This document shows positions 7,539-14,480 of a stretch of 14,480 nucleotides of DNA, one piece after another. The number at the start of each line of letters is the position of its first letter. Position 1 is the first letter of the stretch. The notes beneath the pieces are model-generated. The model worked only from the letters and a program-made list of their open reading frames with translations, did no database searches and had not been told where the DNA came from. The DNA comes from CBDUQP01 sp965369385 (GTDB taxonomy: Bacteria > Planctomycetota > Phycisphaerae > SM23-33): assembly GCA_965369385.1 (NCBI GenBank), contig CBDUQP010000095.1, positions 1-14,480 of the forward strand, read 5' to 3'. Position numbers and translations under genes: made by a program.

Positions 7539-7571
7539 GCATGGCGACCCCTGCGGTGTCGCGATGCAGGG
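7539..7571 (+). repeat. Hairpin with two alternative pairings before folP
   Basis: In the 127-bp ftsH-folP gap, 7539-7548 (GCATGGCGAC) pairs with 7558-7567 (GTCGCGATGC), 10 bp with one mismatch around a 9-nt loop. CCCTGC (7549-7554) can instead pair with GCAGGG (7566-7571), and the two forms exclude each other. The surrounding GC-rich block looks like a decayed REP-type repeat. No T-tract follows. No Shine-Dalgarno site is seen before folP. Confidence 0.45.
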
Positions 7572-7602
7572 CCGGTTTCGCTAACTGCGGGTAGCCTTGA
7601 TT

Positions 7603-8472
7603 ATGACACTCTCCGTTGAAGAAATCCTGAACTCGCACAAGACCGGACGCTCGGTCATCATGGGAATTCTCAACGTCACACCCGACAGCTTCTCCGATGG
7701 TGGAGAATATCTCGCTTGTGAAGATGCCCTCACGCAGGCACGCAAGATGATCCACAACGGTGCCGATGTGATCGATATCGGAGCCGAATCTACCAGGCCT
7801 GGTTCCCACCCGGTTTCCCCAGATGACCAGATATCACGCCTCGATGGCATAATCCCATCCATAAAGGAAGCGGGAACCATCATCAGCATCGACACCACCA
7901 GCGAAAAAGTGGCCCGGTTCGCCCTCAGTCAGGGTGCGGATATTATCAACGACGTGTCTGCCGGCCGAGATGACCCCGCGATGCTCCCGCTGGCAGCTGA
8001 ATCCGGCGCCCCTATAATACTGATGCATATGCTTGGCAAACCAAGAGATATGCAGAAAAGCCCGCAATATGACGACGTAGTTCGCCAGGTATGTGAATTC
8101 CTGTCCCAACGTGCCCAAGCATGCATCACCGCAGGCATCAGGCCGGGAAAAATCATCCTCGATCCCGGCATCGGTTTTGGCAAACTGCGGGCCCACAACC
8201 TTGCCCTGCTCGCCGGATGCGGAACGCTGGTGGATATGGGCATGCCTGTGTTGATAGGCGTATCTCGCAAACGATTCATTGGCGAGATTACAGGCAAATC
8301 CGCCGCCTGCGACCGGACGGCCGGCACACTGGCTGCTTGCCTTGCCGCACGCCAGAACGGGGCGACAATCTTCCGCGTTCACGATATTGCTGAGATCTGC
8401 GACGCGTTGAAAGTGTTCGAGAGCATAGCCTCCTGCCCAGGCCAATCCACTGCTCCGCGTCCAGCAAAGTGA
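7603..8472 (+). CDS. folP: Dihydropteroate synthase
   Basis: FolP joins p-aminobenzoate to dihydropterin pyrophosphate in folate synthesis and is the sulfonamide target. Seen (289 aa): TIM-barrel signatures in order: GILNVTPDSFSDGG (21-34), DIGAESTRPG (58-67), SIDTTS (95-100), DIINDVSAG (113-121), PIILMHMLGKPRDMQ (137-151), ILDPGIGFGK (185-194) and LIGVSRKRFIGEITG (217-231), ending with the usual RVHD (258-261). Length is normal. A TTG at 7597 could add two residues; ATG 7603 is preferred. It sits between ftsH and a diadenylate cyclase gene, a neighbourhood seen in several Gram-negative groups, with a 149-bp gap downstream. Confidence 0.96.
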   Translation: MTLSVEEILNSHKTGRSVIMGILNVTPDSFSDGGEYLACEDALTQARKMIHNGADVIDIGAESTRPGSHPVSPDDQISRLDGIIPSIKEAGTIISIDTTSEKVARFALSQGADIINDVSAGRDDPAMLPLAAESGAPIILMHMLGKPRDMQKSPQYDDVVRQVCEFLSQRAQACITAGIRPGKIILDPGIGFGKLRAHNLALLAGCGTLVDMGMPVLIGVSRKRFIGEITGKSAACDRTAGTLAACLAARQNGATIFRVHDIAEICDALKVFESIASCPGQSTAPRPAK

Positions 8473-8528
8473 GAGATTCAACCTGCCTGCGACCCATTTG
8501 AGGGGGCGAAACAGCACAAAAGCATCCC

Positions 8529-8552
8529 ATTTGGCGAATTTGGCGGTTTTTT
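8529..8552 (+). other. Direct 8-bp repeat and T-run in the folP-dacA gap
   Basis: ATTTGGCG occurs at 8529-8536 and 8538-8545, followed by six T (8547-8552). No convincing stem precedes the T-run, so an intrinsic terminator is not supported. The rest of the 149-bp gap (8473-8621) shows no ORF or clear promoter; there is no good Shine-Dalgarno site before ATG 8622. Confidence 0.3.
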
Positions 8553-8621
8553 CCTCTGGAGCAATGAGGCATCCCCAGTCGATACGTAGATAGCAAGAAT
8601 TGTGCGAGAACGCTGCGAGAT

Positions 8622-9461
8622 ATGAAACACCTGTTCGAATCAATATCCATATATATTCACCGTATAAGCAATTACAGCACGGTGGAAGTACTCGTCGAGC
8701 TGTTGCTGATAGCGGCAGTCGTCTGGTGGGTGATGCGCTTCCTGCGAGGCACTCGCGGCGCGCGTCTGGTAAAAGGTCTGGCGGTAATTCTCACATCGAT
8801 GTACCTGGTTATCCGTCTTCTGCCTGACGGACTCGGCTGGGATCGTATCGAGTTTCTTTACGGGAAGTTCCTCCTGTTTGCCTTCGTGGGGGTCGTTGTC
8901 GCGTTCCAGCCAGAGCTGAGAAGGTTCCTCCTGCAAGTAGGGCAAACTCGATGGCTCCGCCGCGCCGATGATGACGAAGTGCAAACCACGGTCAGCATGA
9001 TAGTAGAGTCCTCGGAGTACTTATCCCGCAACAAGATAGGTGCCCTGATAGCCCTGGAGCGGTCAGTCCAATTGGGCGCGATCACCGAGATCGCAACAAC
9101 CATGGATGCCCAGCTCAGCTCCCGCTTGTTGAATTCGGTATTCTATCCGGGTAGTGCACTTCACGATCTTGGAGTCGTCATTCGCGAAGGGCGGATCGTA
9201 GCCGCCGGTTGCCAGTTCCCGCTTGCTGAAAGTGGCGAAGTGGACGCCTCGCTTGGTAGTCGCCATCGAGCGGCTTTGGGCTTGGCAAAGGAATGCGACG
9301 CACTGGTGCTGGTGGTTTCGGAAGAAACCGGGCGAGTGTCGCTGGCGTGTGAAGGCCAGCTCTATCTCGGACTCGAATCCGCATCCCTCCGCGAAATGAT
9401 GATCGGAATGCTGGTTCCCAGAAAAGTTGCCAAACGCATGGCAGAGAAGAGCGGATCATGA
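8622..9461 (+). CDS. dacA: Membrane diadenylate cyclase (CdaA/DacA type), variant DGA motif
   Basis: This family condenses two ATP into cyclic di-AMP, which controls potassium and osmolyte balance and wall homeostasis. Seen (279 aa): three predicted transmembrane segments at about 21-40, 51-67 and 81-95, a short linker, then the DAC domain at about 120-270 with GALIALERS (140-148), ALHDLGVVI (179-187), GSRHRAALG (212-220) and VVSEETGRVSL (231-241). The RHR triplet (214-216) is intact. The usual LHDGAV motif reads LHDLGV, so the conserved DGA is DLG (182-184); the reading frame around it is clean. Size and membrane layout match CdaA. It overlaps the YbbR-like gene by ATGA, the same pairing as cdaA-cdaR in Firmicutes. 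The family call is secure; full activity is not certain. Confidence 0.92.
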   Translation: MKHLFESISIYIHRISNYSTVEVLVELLLIAAVVWWVMRFLRGTRGARLVKGLAVILTSMYLVIRLLPDGLGWDRIEFLYGKFLLFAFVGVVVAFQPELRRFLLQVGQTRWLRRADDDEVQTTVSMIVESSEYLSRNKIGALIALERSVQLGAITEIATTMDAQLSSRLLNSVFYPGSALHDLGVVIREGRIVAAGCQFPLAESGEVDASLGSRHRAALGLAKECDALVLVVSEETGRVSLACEGQLYLGLESASLREMMIGMLVPRKVAKRMAEKSGS

Positions 9462-10510
9462 GAAAGTTCGCCATAGCTGCCGGAGCTCACAAGTTCGGCC
9501 CCAAATGGTGGTCAGACTCCGCAAAATCCACATTCTGGGTAATAATAATCACCCTGCTGATATGGGTCTACGCCGACATGGAGGTTACGCAAAGCACAGA
9601 AGTTCGCATTACAGTCAAACTTACAACAAGTAATATCAGCGAAGTGGTACTGCTGTCCAGCCCTGTGCATGAAATAGTCTTCAAGCTGCGCGGATCCAGT
9701 AATTCGCTCAGGATCTTCAACAAGCTCTATGGGAATACCTCACAGGAGTTCAACCTCTCGAACTACAAAGCTGGATCCAACCAAGCTGTGCCCGTGGCCG
9801 AAATCCTTGAGGGCATACGCGAATTCGGCGAGCTTGGACTGGCGATGGAGTCGGCAGAACCCAAGGCCATTACAGCGGTGAACCTCGACCCCCTTGAAGA
9901 GCACATAGTGCCGGTCGAATTCGTCTACACCGGCGCAGATCTGGAGGCCCAACCCAAAGCCACCGCACCAATCCTAATAGCCTCCACCCACTGGAAGCAG
10001 CTCGCCGCCAGAAGCAAAGCCACAACGATACGTACCGCCGAACAAGACCTCAAGGCGATGACACCTGGACAGAAGAAGACCGTCACATTCGAACTCGTAT
10101 CACAGATAGACTCCTTTCCCGTTCGTCTCGACAAGAAGACAGTCACAGTTGATATCCAAGTCATGAAGCGAACCGCCGACAAGATATTGACCGTTACCGT
10201 TAAAGCACTTACTCCACCAGCATGGATGACCAACGGTGTGTGGAAAGAATACAAACTGAAGCAGAAGGACGTCGTGGAATGGCGGCCTAAGATAACCGTA
10301 ATCGGACCGCGTGAAGACCTTGGCAAGCTGTCACCCGACAAAATCGAAGCATTCATCGAACTGGTGGAAGACGACAAGACGCCCGTCGGCAGCTGGTTGA
10401 CCAGAAAAGTGGTATTCCGCTTCCCGCCCGAACTCAATGTCCGTCTCAAACCGGGCACCCCCGAGCCATCAGTGCAGTTCAGGCTCGACAAACGCAAACC
10501 GAGCAACTAA
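9458..10510 (+). CDS. YbbR/CdaR-like membrane-anchored protein
   Basis: Probable partner of the diadenylate cyclase: in Firmicutes, CdaR is a YbbR-repeat protein coded next to cdaA that modulates c-di-AMP synthesis. Seen (350 aa): a basic N-terminus, one transmembrane segment at about 24-40 (FWVIIITLLIWVYAD), then a long beta-rich part that would lie outside the inner membrane, with YbbR-like stretches at about 47-145, 148-236 (IVPVEFVYTG to VTVDIQV) and 240-345 (ITVIGPREDLGKL). Sequence repeats are weak, so domain counting is approximate. Start ATG 9458 overlaps the TGA of the cyclase gene (ATGA), a strong sign of coupled translation. The family call rests on layout, neighbour and general style more than on invariant residues. 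A 127-bp gap with a possible terminator separates it from proA. Confidence 0.78.
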   Translation: MRKFAIAAGAHKFGPKWWSDSAKSTFWVIIITLLIWVYADMEVTQSTEVRITVKLTTSNISEVVLLSSPVHEIVFKLRGSSNSLRIFNKLYGNTSQEFNLSNYKAGSNQAVPVAEILEGIREFGELGLAMESAEPKAITAVNLDPLEEHIVPVEFVYTGADLEAQPKATAPILIASTHWKQLAARSKATTIRTAEQDLKAMTPGQKKTVTFELVSQIDSFPVRLDKKTVTVDIQVMKRTADKILTVTVKALTPPAWMTNGVWKEYKLKQKDVVEWRPKITVIGPREDLGKLSPDKIEAFIELVEDDKTPVGSWLTRKVVFRFPPELNVRLKPGTPEPSVQFRLDKRKPSN

Positions 10511-10566
10511 CTTGTCCGCCAAGACACTCCGGACTCACACCAACCGCCCCATTTTGACGCCAAACC

Positions 10567-10586
10567 AGCGGCTTTGGTTGCTTTTT
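10567..10586 (+). terminator. Weak intrinsic terminator candidate after the YbbR-like gene
   Basis: AGCGGC (10567-10572) can pair with GTTGCT (10577-10582) using two G-U pairs and a four-base loop, leading into a run of five T (10582-10586). AACCA/TGGTT (10563-10567/10575-10579) is a competing stem. The helix is weak. Position between the c-di-AMP genes and proA makes a transcript boundary reasonable. The remaining gap (10511-10637) shows only a good AGGA 8 nt before proA. Confidence 0.35.
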
Positions 10587-10637
10587 CCCCTAATCTGACG
10601 TAACTTATCCCTTTCCAAAACTGTCAGGATTTCTGCT

Positions 10638-11891
10638 ATGGACCCCAAAGAGACAATCAAGGGCATCGCCGTTGAGACACGCAAGGCCGCGGCGCTGCTG
10701 GCGACAACACTAGGCGAGAAACGCAATAGCGCCCTTCGAACATGCGCCGACGCCATCCGCAAGAATGCATCTCACCTGCAAGCGGAGAATCGCAAAGACC
10801 TGGCCCGCAGCGACGAGTTCCACCTGAGCGATGCAATGGTCGACCGCCTTACGCTCACCGACGACAGGATCGAGGGCATGGCAAATGCCCTTGAGCAGAT
10901 CGCCGCCCAGACAGATCCAATCGGACAGACAATCAGCGGATCCAATCGCCCCAACGGGCTGAGAATCGAAAAACGCCGCGTCCCCATCGGCGTGATCGGC
11001 ATCATCTTCGAATCTCGCCCCAACGTAACCGCCGATGCCGCAGGCCTCTGCCTGAAGAGTGGAAATGCGTGCATTCTGCGCGGCGGCAAAGAAGCCATTA
11101 ACTCCAATCTGGCAATCGCAAAAGTGCTGCGCGAATCGCTCGAAACCGCCGGCCTGCCCGCCGCAGCGGTAACCGTGCTCGACAACCCAGATCGCAGCCT
11201 CGTTCCCGCAATGGCAACCGCCGAAGGGCTCATAGACCTCATTATCCCGCGAGGCGGCAAAGCACTCATTCGCGCAGTCACCGAAGCCGCCACCATTCCG
11301 GTTATCAAACACTACGCAGGCAACTGCCATGTTTATGTGCATGAAGAAGCCGACATGGATGCCGCCGAGGCGATAGTCCTTAACGCCAAGTGCCAACGCC
11401 CCGGAGTCTGCAACGCTGCCGAGACCTTGCTGGTGGACAAAGCCATTGCAGGCGAATTTATGCCCCGAATCGCCGCCAGACTCAAAGCCCAAGGCGTCGA
11501 ACTGCGAGGGTGCGCCGAATCGTGCAAGCTGGCCGACATGACACCAGCGGCCGAGGACGACTGGCATTGCGAGTATCTTGACCTGATCCTGGCGGTGAAG
11601 GTTGTTGACGATATCGATGCCGCGATAGACCACATAAACACATACAGCAGCGCACACACCGAAGCCATCGTCACCCGATCCCTTGAGGCGTCTGAGCGTT
11701 TCGTGGCTGCCGTTGACTCTTCGAGCGTGATGGTGAACGCCTCAACGCGGTTCAGCGATGGCGGTGTATACGGACTTGGAGCGGAGATCGGCATAAGCAC
11801 CGACAAGCTCCACTCTCGCGGGCCCATGGGGGCAGAAGATCTTACTACCTATAAGTGGATCGTGACCGGTAACGGGCACATCCGCACATAA
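10638..11891 (+). CDS. proA: Glutamate-5-semialdehyde dehydrogenase (gamma-glutamyl phosphate reductase)
   Basis: ProA reduces gamma-glutamyl phosphate to glutamate semialdehyde with NADPH, the second step of proline synthesis. Seen (417 aa): aldehyde-dehydrogenase-type fold with VPIGVIGIIFESRPNVTADAAGLCLKSGNA (two parts, 115-144), LRGGKEAINSN (147-157), LIIPRGG (201-207), the catalytic region QRPGVCNAAET (253-263) with Cys258 as the expected nucleophile, and the conserved C-terminal RFSDGG and GLGAEIGISTDKLHSRGPMG. Length is normal. Cys252 is a second Cys nearby, where many family members have Thr. AGGA (10626-10629) lies 8 nt before ATG 10638. proB is not in the window. It stands where glmM often lies in related clusters, with its own upstream gap, so it probably is not functionally tied to the c-di-AMP pair. 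Confidence 0.97.
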   Translation: MDPKETIKGIAVETRKAAALLATTLGEKRNSALRTCADAIRKNASHLQAENRKDLARSDEFHLSDAMVDRLTLTDDRIEGMANALEQIAAQTDPIGQTISGSNRPNGLRIEKRRVPIGVIGIIFESRPNVTADAAGLCLKSGNACILRGGKEAINSNLAIAKVLRESLETAGLPAAAVTVLDNPDRSLVPAMATAEGLIDLIIPRGGKALIRAVTEAATIPVIKHYAGNCHVYVHEEADMDAAEAIVLNAKCQRPGVCNAAETLLVDKAIAGEFMPRIAARLKAQGVELRGCAESCKLADMTPAAEDDWHCEYLDLILAVKVVDDIDAAIDHINTYSSAHTEAIVTRSLEASERFVAAVDSSSVMVNASTRFSDGGVYGLGAEIGISTDKLHSRGPMGAEDLTTYKWIVTGNGHIRT

Positions 11892-11893
11892 CG

Positions 11894-11913
11894 CCGAAAG
11901 CATGGCGCTTTGG
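11894..11913 (+). other. Short bulged hairpin between proA and aspS
   Basis: CC-AAAGC (11894-11901, with a bulged G) pairs with GCTTTGG (11907-11913) around a five-base loop, just after the proA stop. There is no T-run, so a terminator role is unproven. AAGAGA (11931-11936) then lies 7 nt before the aspS ATG and is a plausible ribosome-binding site. Confidence 0.3.
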
Positions 11914-11943
11914 TCAGAAGTTACCAATTAAAGAGAAATAAAG

Positions 11944-13755
<1,812 letters not shown>

Positions 13756-13762
13756 CTCGCCG

Positions 13763-13819
13763 AAAACAAATGAACATCAGGCCTCGTCCGATTGCCCGGG
13801 CGAGGCCTGTTTTGTTTGG
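13763..13819. terminator. Strong, probably bidirectional terminator between aspS and nadK
   Basis: CAGGCCTCGTCCG (13778-13790) pairs with CGGGCGAGGCCTG (13797-13809): 13 bp with a single G-T pair and a six-base loop. TTTTGTTT follows on the + strand (13810-13817), and an A-rich AAAACAAA (13763-13770) before the stem gives a T-rich tail on the - strand. It lies 22 bp after the aspS stop and about 80 bp after the convergent NAD kinase stop, so it can serve both. I see nothing else in 13820-13900. Confidence 0.9.
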
Positions 13820-13900
13820 TTCGTCACCGATTTGCCGAAAAGCCCCGGCCGCGTATCGACAGATCACCGCCGTTAAGCACATCCCGCCCACTAGCGGATA

Positions 13901-14480
13901 TCAATCACCGCTTGTGTGGTGCGGGCTTATGCCCCATTTGAGCTTCTCGCTGAGCACCTTGAAAAACCCCCTGCCCGGATGCGGAATCACCCGCATGGGC
14001 TTGTCTGCCCGACGAATCTCCACGGTGTCGCCTTCGCACAGGCTCGAGTGAACCTGCCCGTCGATGATCACTTCAGTGCCCTTATTGATTCGCACCATCT
14101 CTATCTTGATGGGCTTGGCCGCGTGCACAAGGATCGGCCGCAATGTCAGCGAGTGTGGCGCTATCGGCGTTATCGCAACCGCATCCAACATGGGCTCTAT
14201 CAGCGGTCCGCCTGCTGACATATTGTAAGCCGTCGAGCCGGTCGGCGTCGAAACCACCAAACCGTCGCCCACATACCGCGCAATGCTCTCGTCACCACGC
14301 GACACGTGCAGGTCTATCATCCTGAAGGGGCTGCCTGCCGCAATCGCCACGTCATTGGCAGCCTTGGAAGTGAAAGCGTGCTGGGTGCAGTTGTTGATTG
14401 TAACGTCCAGCATTATTCGCTCGGTAGGCTGAATCTTGTCGTTAAGCACATCTTCGAAATGCTTCTGCATGTGCTCGACG
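13901..14480 (-). CDS. nadK: NAD kinase, C-terminal part (5' end beyond the window)
   Basis: NadK phosphorylates NAD to NADP. Seen: the C-terminal portion of about 193 residues, read on the - strand, ending with TGA at 13903-13901 and open to the right edge of the window (Val-Glu-His precedes the first internal Met at 14470). Diagnostic stretches are NDVAI, then DGLVVSTPTGSTAYNMSAGG, the nucleotide-binding signature of the family, followed by PIAPHSLTLRPI and VIIDGQ, where the substrate-contacting Asp of the DGQ segment is kept. The GGDGT motif of the N-terminal domain must lie outside the window. The frame is intact over the visible part. It is convergent with aspS and shares its terminator. 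ATG 14470 is not the true start, since the N-terminal domain would be missing. Confidence 0.95.
   Translation of the reverse strand, partial: VEHMQKHFEDVLNDKIQPTERIMLDVTINNCTQHAFTSKAANDVAIAAGSPFRMIDLHVSRGDESIARYVGDGLVVSTPTGSTAYNMSAGGPLIEPMLDAVAITPIAPHSLTLRPILVHAAKPIKIEMVRINKGTEVIIDGQVHSSLCEGDTVEIRRADKPMRVIPHPGRGFFKVLSEKLKWGISPHHTSGD

Noticed and set aside
7475..8575. GAGGCATCCC occurs on both sides of folP (7475-7484 and 8566-8575)
   Set aside because: A 10-base match is expected many times by chance in 14 kb; there is no extension, target duplication or mobility gene to suggest an inserted segment.
8473..8621. Intrinsic terminator at the six-T run before dacA
   Set aside because: No stable stem could be formed directly upstream of the T-run; only a direct repeat is present.
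7834..8643. Minus-strand open frame of 269 codons across folP and the following gap
   Set aside because: Antisense to folP, no family features, no ribosome-binding site; the extension into the gap is too short to add support.
10710..11657. Long minus-strand open frame of 315 codons inside proA
   Set aside because: It lies wholly antisense to a well-conserved gene, has Cys/Gly-rich low-likelihood composition and no recognisable motif; it is a codon-bias shadow.

Overview
The window looks like a piece of chromosome from a Gram-negative bacterium. It holds eleven genes: ten on the + strand, plus one partial gene on the - strand at the right edge. Every gene is a recognisable core or housekeeping gene, packed tightly with short spacers. 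Two genes point to an outer membrane: an LptE-like lipoprotein and a BamD-like TPR protein. The order ftsH-folP-diadenylate cyclase-YbbR, the Cys-containing FtsH P-loop and weak Shine-Dalgarno sites at several starts suit a Planctomycetota lineage, perhaps Phycisphaerae. That placement is inference from gene order and protein style; a desulfobacterial relative is not excluded. No rRNA, tRNA, CRISPR array, phage gene, toxin gene or intact transposase gene is visible.

Layout. Bases 29-2762 carry der (ribosome assembly GTPase, with an unusual pentapeptide-repeat tail) and tyrS. A compact inverted-repeat element at 2782-2866 (24-bp perfect arms) fills the gap before recO (2887-3642). A promoter-like sequence with a perfect TATAAT precedes a two-gene envelope unit: a BamD-like TPR protein and an LptE-like lipoprotein, joined by an ATGA overlap. 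Next come ftsH, folP, a membrane diadenylate cyclase (dacA/cdaA type) and a YbbR/CdaR-like protein. The last two are also joined by ATGA, so c-di-AMP synthesis and its likely regulator are made together. proA and aspS follow, each with its own spacer and ribosome-binding site. aspS ends at a strong hairpin terminator that also faces the convergent NAD kinase gene, whose N-terminal part lies beyond the window.

What stands out. I see no wholly new gene system here. The points worth checking are small but specific: a DLG in place of the DGA active-site motif of the diadenylate cyclase, although the RHR motif is intact; a QIGN in place of HIGH in TyrRS; a GQPGCGKT P-loop in FtsH; a 15-bp minisatellite coding the Der C-terminus; the mobile-looking inverted repeat before recO; and a gene cluster that joins the ftsH-folP and cdaA-cdaR halves of two well-known glmM operons but has proA where glmM would be expected.
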